DNA from: Pseudobdellovibrionaceae bacterium
GTDB lineage: Bacteria > Bdellovibrionota > Bdellovibrionia > Bdellovibrionales > UBA1609
Length of the DNA: 64,000 nucleotides
NCBI GenBank assembly: GCA_947444305.1
Contig: CANEZP010000002.1
Location: 186,001-250,000 of the forward strand
Reading direction: 5' to 3'
Below are positions 41,711 to 49,625 of this stretch, piece after piece. A program made the translations under genes and the position numbers. The stretch's first letter is position 1. Each line of letters opens with the position of its first letter. The notes beneath the pieces were generated by a model. The model searched no databases, was not told where the DNA came from, and saw only the letters and a program-made list of their open reading frames with translations.

Positions 41711-42324
41711 TCTTACGGCGGGTAAAGTCCCATTCGCAAAGCGTCTTCCTGACTTTTGACGATGGACCGGATCCCGTCGGAACCAAGCCGGTTCTCGAAG
41801 TCCTCGCGAAGTACGATGCCCGCGCAACTTTTTTCGTAATCACCGACAAAGCCAAACGTGAGCCTACGCTCATCGAGGAAATATTAAGCGCGGGCCACAC
41901 GATCGGTAATCACTCGGCCGATCACGCCTACCGCCACTTGTTCCGGGGTGAAGCGCACTTACGCACCTGGATCGAAAGCGCCGATCAAGGTTTACGCGCT
42001 CAAGGAATTAATCCCGTAGGATTTCGTCCGCCGGCGGGCGTCTTAACGCCGCACTTACTCGCCGCCGCGCGTGCATCGGCGCAACCGGTCGTGCTCTGGA
42101 ACGAGAGATTTTTTGACGCCGTCATTCCTTGGGGCGAAGCGCGCGCGCGCCGCTCGGCCGGGCGGCTCAAAGGTGGATCCATCGTTTTGCTGCACGACCG
42201 CCAGCGCGCCGCGCGGGTAAATAAATTTTGTAAGACGCTCGACACTTACCTTGCGTGCCTCGAGCAACGCGGTCTAAGATTTGAGGCTCTCACAAACGAA
42301 ATATGCAGCGGGGTCCAAAGATGA
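41707..42324 (+). CDS. Polysaccharide deacetylase (NodB homology domain)
   Basis: The 205-residue enzyme has the catalytic-base motif FLTFDDGPDP, the zinc-binding HSADH (GNHSADHAYRHL) and the RPPAG loop (GFRPPAGVLTPH), followed by GGSIVLLHD. These are the CE4 family hallmarks: removal of an N-acetyl group from an amino sugar or related amide. It has no signal peptide and probably acts in the cytoplasm, perhaps on the sugar added to the pigment lipid. ATG 41707 gives the 4-nt overlap; the longer upstream frame is rejected. Confidence 0.85.
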   Translation: MILRRVKSHSQSVFLTFDDGPDPVGTKPVLEVLAKYDARATFFVITDKAKREPTLIEEILSAGHTIGNHSADHAYRHLFRGEAHLRTWIESADQGLRAQGINPVGFRPPAGVLTPHLLAAARASAQPVVLWNERFFDAVIPWGEARARRSAGRLKGGSIVLLHDRQRAARVNKFCKTLDTYLACLEQRGLRFEALTNEICSGVQR

Positions 42325-43400
42325 ATCCTTTCGTGCAACATTTGAGTAGTCCGAACAACGCCAAGCTATGGGCGCAGATGATCGCGATGGCGCCCTTCAT
42401 GTTTCAAGCGGCCGTATCGTTACGCAACCTCGGCGTTTTGAAAAGCATCGACGCCGCGGGTGACGTTGGACTTTCGTTCGATGAGTTGAAAGAGCGTGCC
42501 GACGTCGGTGATTACGGTCTCGGCGTTCTGCTCGACGGCGGCGAAAGCAGCGGGCTGTTGTTCAGTAAAGATGGACGTTATTTTTTAACCGCCGCGGGTG
42601 AGTGCATCGAAAAAGACCGTATCACCAACATCAACATGAACTTCACGCAAGACGTTTGCTACCACGGGCTATCGGCGTTGGAAGAATCCGTCAGGCACCG
42701 GCGGCCCGAAGGTTTAAAAGTTTTCGGTTCGTGGAAAACGATTTACGAAGGCCTTACGCAGTTGCCACGTAAAGCGATGCAGAGTTGGTTTGAGTTCGAC
42801 CATTATTTTTCGGATGACGCTTTCCCGAAAGTATTGCCGCTCGTGTTTCGCGACCGGCCGCGCTCGATTTTGGATGTCGGCGGCAATACGGGTAAATTCG
42901 CGCTCGTGTGTGGCCGCTACGACGACCAAGTTCAAATCACGATTCTTGATCACCCCGCGCAATTGCAACTGGCGTTTGAGCGCGCCGAGGAAAACGGAAT
43001 TCGCGAACGCGTGCACGGTTCGGGCATCGACTTGCTCGATCACGGCAAAGCCTTTCCCACCGGGCACGACGTGATTTGGATGAGCCAATTCCTCGATTGC
43101 TTCGGTAAGGAAGATATTCTGGCATTAATGAAACGCGCGGCCGCCGCGATGACGCCCACGGCCCGCTTGTTCATCATGGAGCCCTTCGTCGACCGGCAAC
43201 AGTTTCAGGCATCAAAATTTTGCCTCGATATGACTTCGCTCTATTTTACCTGCATGGCTAACGGACAGAGCCGCATGTACCGCGCGACCGACTTTTACGA
43301 GTTACTGGATCAAGCGGGGCTTGAGGTTGAAGAAGAATTCGGCCCGATCCGCCTAAGCCACACGCTTTTACGTTGTCGCCTCAAGAAGTCCTTTAACTAG
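42321..43400 (+). CDS. SAM-dependent O-methyltransferase (pigment cluster)
   Basis: The 359-residue methyltransferase has a helical dimerisation domain at the N-terminus and a Rossmann core with SAM motif ILDVGGNTGKFALV, then ITILDHPAQLQLA. It belongs to the plant-type/hydroxyneurosporene O-methyltransferase group. Where many members have the catalytic LHDW/LHNW, it reads SQFLDCFGKED, so the catalytic histidine appears replaced. It ends the third unit of the cluster. The aryl head hydroxyl is the likely methylation site. Confidence 0.82.
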   Translation: MNPFVQHLSSPNNAKLWAQMIAMAPFMFQAAVSLRNLGVLKSIDAAGDVGLSFDELKERADVGDYGLGVLLDGGESSGLLFSKDGRYFLTAAGECIEKDRITNINMNFTQDVCYHGLSALEESVRHRRPEGLKVFGSWKTIYEGLTQLPRKAMQSWFEFDHYFSDDAFPKVLPLVFRDRPRSILDVGGNTGKFALVCGRYDDQVQITILDHPAQLQLAFERAEENGIRERVHGSGIDLLDHGKAFPTGHDVIWMSQFLDCFGKEDILALMKRAAAAMTPTARLFIMEPFVDRQQFQASKFCLDMTSLYFTCMANGQSRMYRATDFYELLDQAGLEVEEEFGPIRLSHTLLRCRLKKSFN

Positions 43401-43445
43401 CCGGCCGTTTGGTGCTATCTCACAACCTTCTTTCATGGAGGTCAC

Positions 43446-44474
43446 GTGAACGTAGCACTAAGCCCGAAGGCCCAAGGCTTTCGCCAACCCGCCGAGTGGG
43501 AAAAACAAGACGCCGTATGGTTGGCGTTTCCGTCGCACGGTGAGCTCTGGCTCGAAAATCTTTTGTCCGCGCAAAAAGAATTTATCGCGTTTTGCGAGGC
43601 GCTCGGTCCGGGTGAACAGTTAAACGTACTCGTTCCCGATATCGAAGCCGGCAAAACGGCCGAGAACGCGCTGAAACATCTGCGCGCACGTATCTACCTC
43701 GTTCCCTTCGGCGACATTTGGTTGCGCGACACCGCGCCGGTTTTCTTGACTAGCGGGACGGAGGTCGCCGCCGCGTGCTTCGGTTTTAATAGCTGGGGCG
43801 GTAAATACAATCTTCCGTATGACACCGAAGTCAGCGCCCGAGTCGCCGACGAAAGTGGCCTGCGCCGTTTCACCCTGCCGCTTATTCTCGAGGGCGGTTC
43901 GGTCGAAAGTGACGGCGAAGGCACGTGTCTCACTAGCCGGCAGTGTTTGCTCAACCCCAACCGGAATCCGGGAATGTCCCAGGCACAAATCGAGACGGCC
44001 TTGCTCGAAGGCCTCGGCGCCGACAAAATCTTGTGGCTCGGTGACGGTTTGTTAAACGATCATACCGACGGTCACATTGACACGATCGCGCGATTCGTTG
44101 GGCCGGGGCAAGTGCTGTGCATGCGCGCCGGCGGCGAGGACGACCCGAACCGCGAGATCTTAGCGAAGATCGAAGCGGATCTAAACGCCATGACCGATGC
44201 CAAAGGCCGCGCGCTATCGGTCGGCGTGATTCCATCGCCGGGTGAGGTGCTCAACGAAGACGGGGACGTGATGCCCGCAAGCTATCTCAATTTTTACATC
44301 GGCAATCAGGCGGTGGTCGTACCGACGTACGGCACGAAATACGATGACGAAGCCGTACGCGCGATCGCCGCTTACTTTCCGAAGCACCGTACGCTCGGTT
44401 GTTCCGCGAAGTCGATCTTGACAGGCGGTGGAGCGTTCCATTGTATTAGCCAGCACCAGCCTTCGCTTATCTAA
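43446..44474 (+). CDS. aguA: Agmatine deiminase
   Basis: The 342-residue guanidino-modifying enzyme converts agmatine to N-carbamoylputrescine and ammonia. Family blocks are PAEWEKQDAVWLAFP, GDIWLRDTAPVFL, FNSWGGKYNLPYD, ILEGGSVESDGEGT, LNDHTDGHIDT and the cysteine nucleophile in GGGAFHCISQHQP. GTG 43446 has GGAGG 5 nt upstream. It is followed 12 nt later by aguB, completing arginine-derived putrescine synthesis; no arginine decarboxylase is in the window. Confidence 0.95.
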   Translation: MNVALSPKAQGFRQPAEWEKQDAVWLAFPSHGELWLENLLSAQKEFIAFCEALGPGEQLNVLVPDIEAGKTAENALKHLRARIYLVPFGDIWLRDTAPVFLTSGTEVAAACFGFNSWGGKYNLPYDTEVSARVADESGLRRFTLPLILEGGSVESDGEGTCLTSRQCLLNPNRNPGMSQAQIETALLEGLGADKILWLGDGLLNDHTDGHIDTIARFVGPGQVLCMRAGGEDDPNREILAKIEADLNAMTDAKGRALSVGVIPSPGEVLNEDGDVMPASYLNFYIGNQAVVVPTYGTKYDDEAVRAIAAYFPKHRTLGCSAKSILTGGGAFHCISQHQPSLI

Positions 44475-44486
44475 GGAGTTTTTAAG

Positions 44487-45320
44487 ATGAAAACCACCGT
44501 CGCCGCTATCCAAAGTTCTTTTTCGACCGACAACGATTCGAACGTCGCGCGCATGACCGAGATGACGATTCAAGCGGCAAAGCTCGGGGCACAGGTGATC
44601 TTGCCGCCTGAGCTCTTCGAGAACATTTACTTTTGCACCTTCGAAGACGACAAATATTTCGCGCTGGCCAAGCCTTTGGATAATCATCCCACGGTCAAAC
44701 AGTTCCAGAAGATCGCGAAGGAGTTTAAGGTCGTCGTACCGGTCTCGTTCTTCGAGCGTGACGGGCAGTGCTACTACAACAGCATCGCCATGCTCGACGC
44801 CGACGGTTCGGTCATGGGCGTTTACCGCAAAAGTCATATCCCCGACGGACCCGGCTACGAGGAAAAATATTATTTTCGCCCCGGTGACACCGGCTTCAAA
44901 GTTTGGAACACGCGCTACGGCAACATCGGCGTCGGTATTTGTTGGGATCAGTGGTTTCCCGAATGCGCGCGCGCGATGATGATGAAGGGGGCCGACGTTT
45001 TGCTTTACCCCACCGCCATCGGCACCGAACCCGAAGAACCTAACCTGGACACGAAAGATCTTTGGCAACGCGCGATGATCGGCCACGCCGTTTCTAACGT
45101 CGTACCCGTCGTCGCATCGAACCGCACCGGCAAAGAGCCGCGACAAGAATTTTACGGTCACTCGTTCATCAGCGATCACCGCGGCAATATGGTGAAAGAG
45201 CTCAACCGCACCGAATCGGGTGTAATCACGGCTGACTTTGATTTCGAGGAGATTCGCCGGAACCGCGCGGCCTTCGGTTTTTTCCGTGACCGCAGGCCCG
45301 AATTCTATAGTTCTATTTAG
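44487..45320 (+). CDS. aguB: N-carbamoylputrescine amidase
   Basis: This nitrilase-family enzyme hydrolyses N-carbamoylputrescine to putrescine, CO2 and ammonia. The Glu-Lys-Cys triad is visible: Glu in LPPELFENIYFC, Lys in VYRKSHIPDGPGY and Cys in GVGICWDQWFPE. The 277-residue length is slightly under the usual 290. A good AAGGAG precedes ATG 44487. Its last 8 nt overlap the end of the convergent lipoprotein gene. Confidence 0.95.
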   Translation: MKTTVAAIQSSFSTDNDSNVARMTEMTIQAAKLGAQVILPPELFENIYFCTFEDDKYFALAKPLDNHPTVKQFQKIAKEFKVVVPVSFFERDGQCYYNSIAMLDADGSVMGVYRKSHIPDGPGYEEKYYFRPGDTGFKVWNTRYGNIGVGICWDQWFPECARAMMMKGADVLLYPTAIGTEPEEPNLDTKDLWQRAMIGHAVSNVVPVVASNRTGKEPRQEFYGHSFISDHRGNMVKELNRTESGVITADFDFEEIRRNRAAFGFFRDRRPEFYSSI

Positions 45321-46098
45321 CCGTAAGGGCGGGGTCGAGGGCGCCGCCTAAGCGACATTCTAACCATTGTTCGGAATCGAAGCCGTTCATGTCGTACTTA
45401 AATTCGCCCCGCATGGTGCCGGCCCACGGATTGACCACGCTGGTTTGAATATCGATCTCAAAATTTTCTTCCGTGCGGTAGCGGATTCGTTCGCCCGCTT
45501 CGAAGCGACGACCGATCACGATCGGGGCTTGCTCTTTACGAACAATCACGCCGTTTTTATCCGCCTTAGCGGAAACCACGTGCGCCGTATAGATCCGATT
45601 TTTGTAATCGGCACGAATAACTACGTCAAAGCCGGTCGCGCGCGTACTGCTGATGCCGCGGCACCAAGCCTCTTCAACCACGCCGGAATTTTGTGAAGAC
45701 TCTTTAGCGTAAAGTCCTTCGGCGTGACCGACCCGGCCGGTGAAATAGTTCGCGTAGGCGAGCTGTTCAAAATTAAGCGATTGCGTCGTCACGGCGCACG
45801 TTTTGGGATTGAGGACCTTTTCGGTCGCGCCGTCGTTCGTAACGAGCACTTCGCCTAACACGGTCGGGCTCGCCGGGCATTTCGTATCGGGAACTTGGCG
45901 TACGTAAAGGCCGGGTTGCGGCTTACCGCCGTAGTACTCGCCATTACCGGTGTTGTTTAAATCGATCGAAGCCAATCCGGTGGCCGCGCCGGTTTTATCT
46001 TGGGCGGCTTGACCCGAGGTCCCGGGGCCGGCGGTGCACGCGATCAAACTCGTGATCATCGCCGCGAGAAGAAAAATCAATTTTGTATACTGTCTCAT
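45313..46098 (-). CDS. Lipoprotein of unknown function
   Basis: The 261-residue product has a lipoprotein signal (LLAAMITSLIAC, cleavage before Cys). A Thr/Gly-rich linker and a beta-rich domain with a few cysteines (TKCPASP, KTCAVT, EAWCRG, ECRLGG) follow. No known family is recognised. GGGG lies upstream of ATG 46098 and a 118-nt gap separates it from the regulator gene upstream, so it may be its own unit. No copy of the shared CTGCAAAA motif was seen there. Confidence 0.75.
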   Translation of the reverse strand: MRQYTKLIFLLAAMITSLIACTAGPGTSGQAAQDKTGAATGLASIDLNNTGNGEYYGGKPQPGLYVRQVPDTKCPASPTVLGEVLVTNDGATEKVLNPKTCAVTTQSLNFEQLAYANYFTGRVGHAEGLYAKESSQNSGVVEEAWCRGISSTRATGFDVVIRADYKNRIYTAHVVSAKADKNGVIVRKEQAPIVIGRRFEAGERIRYRTEENFEIDIQTSVVNPWAGTMRGEFKYDMNGFDSEQWLECRLGGALDPALTAK

Positions 46099-46216
46099 TT
46101 TGATTTCCCCGGGTTACTTTGACTCTTAATTAGGATGCAACTCACGGCCCATTCGAGAGTCGCCTGATTGCGTATGCCTGACCATAGAAAGGACACTGAG
46201 TATTCGCTCGACAAGT

Positions 46217-47710
46217 TTATCTACCCATTCTGTATTGCGTTGAGCGCCCGCTTCCGAGACGTTTCAATTTCTTGCCTTCGAGGGCCCATTTTACGAAATA
46301 ACGGGCGGTCCGCATTGAGACCCCTAGGTGTTCGGCGGCGTCGGCGGCGCCGAAAGCTCCGTCGGGCCAACGGCTTTTTAATTTCTCAAACATGATCTGG
46401 TAATGTGCCGGTTCGCCGGAATCCACCGGTGCGGATGCCGCGCCCATCAAGAAGGCATACGGGGCCTCCGCTTCGATGCGATAACCTTCTTTGCCGGCGT
46501 TGATCACCACCGGAATATTCGATTCGCTCAACCATTCGCGAACTCGATGAATCAAGAAACTCACGCGGCGCGGGCTCGAAATGGGATTGAAATGTTCGCC
46601 GGGAAACAGCGAGGAGTGAAGGCTTCCGATGACGAAAGGCTTATAAAAGTCCGAGGTCAGTACACTCAAGGCCTGGTGTAAGCCTTTGCCGGGTTTTACT
46701 CTCACGTCGCTACCGGATTCCTCCCCGGTGCGAAGATCGAAAATGCGCGAAGCTTTCTCGCCGCTCATTTCCCAAACGAAGGAAGCGGGTGGATTAAACC
46801 AACCGGCGGAATGTTTCGTGATCCGGTTTCGGAAGCTTTCGTAAGGCGTGCCGAAATAGACACGGCTGAGTAGCGCTTCATCTTTCGTGGCCAAGGCCCT
46901 ATGAAAATCACAATCACGAACGGTTTCCCAATGTCCGTTTTGGAGTGCGACTTCCCTGACCAGGTTTAGCTCCGCTAAAGCTTGGGCCGGCGAATCTCCA
47001 CGCAAGACGGCCATGACCGCTTTCCATTTTCTTACGAAAAAATCTTCGAGATTAAAACCGTTGCCGGCGCTTAAAGCGGCGCGCTCCAAAAGTTGATTTG
47101 CCCGTACCCAGTCTTGTTCTTGGAGCGCGAGCTGCGCACTTAATTCAAGGGCGTTTTTATGAAGCAGGTGCCAATGGTTTTCGGCGGTGGCGACCATGAT
47201 CTGCTCGAGCAAAGGTTTACCTTCGTGCACGTCACCGAGGGCTACGTACGAAGCGGCTAAATTCACGCGCGCGACCATTCGCTGGTAGGGGATCATGCCG
47301 TCGATCGATAAGTAATTGCGCAAAAAGCGGACGGCCGCTACGTAATCCCAGCGATTAATGTGGGTGAATGCCAGCGCCAAATTGATCTCTGAATTTTGTG
47401 GGTTGCCGGTTGCTAAGATTTCGAGGGCTTCGGTTGAAGCCCCGATTCCAAGCAAAATGATCGCGTAGGTTGCCTTCTCTTCGTCGCTTGCTTCTTTGTC
47501 GAGGGGAACGGCGGGCCGGATAAACGGCAACATGATTTTGAGCGCGAGGGGGAGCAAACCCGCCCGGCGTGCCAGCGTCGCAAAACTGCTGGCGCGCGCC
47601 CGGGGGATTGCTTCACCTTTGAGGCAAGTCAAAATGGCGCGGGCCTGCTCGCGGTTACCCGCGCGGATAGCTTCTTCGACCCGGCTTTTTATCTGCTCAA
47701 AATCCAACAT
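46217..47710 (-). CDS. TPR protein with C-terminal winged-helix domains (probable regulator)
   Basis: The 497-residue cytoplasmic protein begins with helical repeats (EQIKSRVEEAIRAGNREQAR, then several LALxxxxxxxAL-type pairs, to about residue 310) of the TPR kind. The C-terminal third has two likely winged helices. One contains SFLIHRVREWLSESNIPVVI and EGYRIE, like the OmpR/SARP wing. The other contains FGAADAAEHLGVSMRTARYF and a basic end. There is no receiver domain. It lies 4 nt after the YceI gene, so it is probably co-transcribed and may control the haem/YceI cassette. Confidence 0.72.
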   Translation of the reverse strand: MLDFEQIKSRVEEAIRAGNREQARAILTCLKGEAIPRARASSFATLARRAGLLPLALKIMLPFIRPAVPLDKEASDEEKATYAIILLGIGASTEALEILATGNPQNSEINLALAFTHINRWDYVAAVRFLRNYLSIDGMIPYQRMVARVNLAASYVALGDVHEGKPLLEQIMVATAENHWHLLHKNALELSAQLALQEQDWVRANQLLERAALSAGNGFNLEDFFVRKWKAVMAVLRGDSPAQALAELNLVREVALQNGHWETVRDCDFHRALATKDEALLSRVYFGTPYESFRNRITKHSAGWFNPPASFVWEMSGEKASRIFDLRTGEESGSDVRVKPGKGLHQALSVLTSDFYKPFVIGSLHSSLFPGEHFNPISSPRRVSFLIHRVREWLSESNIPVVINAGKEGYRIEAEAPYAFLMGAASAPVDSGEPAHYQIMFEKLKSRWPDGAFGAADAAEHLGVSMRTARYFVKWALEGKKLKRLGSGRSTQYRMGR

Positions 47711-47714
47711 GATT

Positions 47715-48341
47715 CTACCTCTTGCTTGCGACGGAACGGGCGTTGCCCTTTTGAACCATCGGTCCGGTAAACTCTACCGAGACGTTCACTTCGTCCGCCA
47801 TCGTAATGCCAGCGAAACTCGGCAATTCGATGTTAAAACTCTTCACCGTCGTTGCGAATTCAACGTTGCCGGTCAGTTGCGAGCCTTCTTTTTTAAGCTT
47901 CGCCACGCCCGCCACGTCTTGGGTTACACCGTGCACGGTCAACTTTCCTTTGAACGGCGCGTCTTGGTTGAAGTCGCCGGCCGGCATCGGATTGGGCAAC
48001 TTGATTTCCGTTATCTCAAAAGTAGCCTTCGGATGTTTAGCAACTTCAAGGTATTTTTCTTTCATGTGTTTATTGCGCAGCTCGATACCGGTATCCAAAG
48101 AGTTTAAATCGAAAATGGCCTGACCCGAAACTTTGCCGGCTTCCACCGTCATTTGGCCGGTCGGCTTCGTGCCCTTGCCGTGGATCTGCAACATTTTAGG
48201 TTTGCCGACGGCGTGGAATTCAACCTTTCCGTCACCTTTGCTTAGGTTAAGGACCCAAGCTTGGCCGGCGTGAACGTTGAAGGTCATCGCGGCGATAAGT
48301 GCGAGTGCGGAATGATTGAGAAGGCTTGTTTGAACTTTCAT
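47715..48341 (-). CDS. YceI-family periplasmic protein
   Basis: The 208-residue product has a signal peptide (ALALIAAMTFNVHAG) and a YceI lipocalin-like barrel. Typical blocks are GQAIFDLNSLDTGIELRN, KYLEVAKHPKATFEITEI and KGKLTVHGVTQDV. YceI proteins bind isoprenoid or other amphiphilic ligands in the periplasm and often sit beside cytochromes. It is the first gene of a two-gene unit with the TPR-winged-helix protein; a repeated motif lies 68 nt upstream of its start. Confidence 0.88.
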   Translation of the reverse strand: MKVQTSLLNHSALALIAAMTFNVHAGQAWVLNLSKGDGKVEFHAVGKPKMLQIHGKGTKPTGQMTVEAGKVSGQAIFDLNSLDTGIELRNKHMKEKYLEVAKHPKATFEITEIKLPNPMPAGDFNQDAPFKGKLTVHGVTQDVAGVAKLKKEGSQLTGNVEFATTVKSFNIELPSFAGITMADEVNVSVEFTGPMVQKGNARSVASKR

Positions 48342-48409
48342 GTTTCCCCCATAAGGTCGTTGTGAGTTTTGCTTATAAACTAAGCCTAAGACCTAAACGG
48401 CGGCCCCCG

Positions 48410-48433
48410 TTCCTATATCTTTTGCAGTTAAAA
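48410..48433. promoter_or_regulatory. Shared cassette motif, copy A
   Basis: TTCCTATATCTTTTGCAG (48410-48427), followed by TTAAAA, is identical at 16 of 18 positions to copy C near 50.7 kb. Read on the minus strand it is CTGCAAAAGATATAGGAA, pointing to the YceI gene. It could be a promoter or an operator for a common regulator. Confidence 0.6.
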
Positions 48434-48460
48434 TAGGCTTTCCGGAGTGAATACGCTCAG

Positions 48461-48477
48461 TTACTATTGTTTTGCAG
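48461..48477. promoter_or_regulatory. Shared cassette motif, copy B
   Basis: TTACTATTGTTTTGCAG is copy C with one base fewer in the middle. It lies 35 nt before the start of the plus-strand haem outer-membrane protein. TACTAT (48462-48467) could be a -10 box for that gene. Confidence 0.5.
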
Positions 48478-48512
48478 CAAACAAAATCTATAGCCAACGA
48501 ACGCGGGGAATC

Positions 48513-49625
48513 ATGTTACATCGTACGCTCATCTTGTTTTGTCTCAGCTTGATACTTTTTTTATTTAGTCATCGTGAAGCCGCCGCTTTCCCCGAGTTGG
48601 TGCGGCACGGTTATCCCAACTGCATGGCCTGTCACGTCAGTCCCTCGGGCGGCGGCGTGCTGACCGAATACGGTCAGGCGCTGTCGAAGGAGCTGATGAG
48701 CACCTGGGGCTTTGAAGGCGAAGAACGATTTCTGTACACGATCCCGACGACGTCGACGCTAGCGTTAGGCGGCGATGTACGATGGTTGAACCTGCGCGAC
48801 GATCCACCAAAAGGTAATTACAAAGAGCGATCCATCTGGATGCAACGGGATTTTGAGGCGGCGGTTACGGTCGGCAAATTTACCGTCGACGGTACGCTTG
48901 GGGTTGAAGACCCGAAGCTTGACGGAAATTTAGAGTTCATCAGCCGGCGCCATTATCTGCTTTACCAAGCGGCCGAGGCGGTGACGTTACGGGCGGGCCG
49001 GTTCTATCCTAACTTCGGAATTTATGTTCCCGATCATAGTTCGGTCATCCGTCGCGGATTAGGCTGGGACCAAGGCCAAGAAACTTATAACTTGGAAGCG
49101 GGCTACCAAAGTGACCGTTGGAATTATTTTGCGACCGCGATCTTCGGGCGGATCGACGATCCGAATATTAAACGCGAAAAGGGCGGCGCACTTACCGTGG
49201 CGTATAATCCGTCGGAACATTCAAAGGTGGGTGCGAGCTATTACTACGGTGAAACCAACGAAGTAACGAACCACTACGTCGGCCCTTGGGCCATTCTAGG
49301 TTTCACGAGCAAGTTCTTCTTACTCGCGCAAGCCACGGCGACGAGATCATGGCCTTACCAAAACAAGGGCGCGCATTGGGGCATGAAGGATTACGCGCGC
49401 CTAGATTACGAATTGTTTAAGGGTTTTCACACGCTCGCGACTTACGAATTTTCGCAGTCGAATCTGAAGATCGGCGATACCCGCGGGGATATCTTAGGCG
49501 CGGGATTTCAGTGGTTCCCACGCCCTCATTTTGAATTCCTACTTACCTACAATAAGCTATATAGAAAAAGTTTAAGTACCGAGCCGACCGAACGTATATT
49601 GTTCCTGGCTCACTATTACCTCTAG
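48513..49625 (+). CDS. Outer-membrane beta-barrel protein with N-terminal c-type haem motif
   Basis: The 370-residue product has a signal peptide (LILFCLSLILFLFSHREAAA). Directly after it is a haem c site, YPNCMACHVSPSGGG (CxxCH at 37-41). The rest is a beta-rich region of alternating aromatic/polar strands ending HYYL, as in a porin-like barrel. Similar NCxACHVSPxGGG proteins occur in other Gram-negatives without a firm role; electron transfer through the outer membrane is a guess. ATG 48513 has GGGGA upstream; the longer frame is not used. It overlaps the next gene's end by 4 nt. Confidence 0.8.
   Translation: MLHRTLILFCLSLILFLFSHREAAAFPELVRHGYPNCMACHVSPSGGGVLTEYGQALSKELMSTWGFEGEERFLYTIPTTSTLALGGDVRWLNLRDDPPKGNYKERSIWMQRDFEAAVTVGKFTVDGTLGVEDPKLDGNLEFISRRHYLLYQAAEAVTLRAGRFYPNFGIYVPDHSSVIRRGLGWDQGQETYNLEAGYQSDRWNYFATAIFGRIDDPNIKREKGGALTVAYNPSEHSKVGASYYYGETNEVTNHYVGPWAILGFTSKFFLLAQATATRSWPYQNKGAHWGMKDYARLDYELFKGFHTLATYEFSQSNLKIGDTRGDILGAGFQWFPRPHFEFLLTYNKLYRKSLSTEPTERILFLAHYYL

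Noticed and set aside
44214-45179. Long minus-strand frame (321 codons) opposite aguA and aguB
   Set aside because: aguA and aguB are unmistakable; the opposite frame has no recognisable motif.
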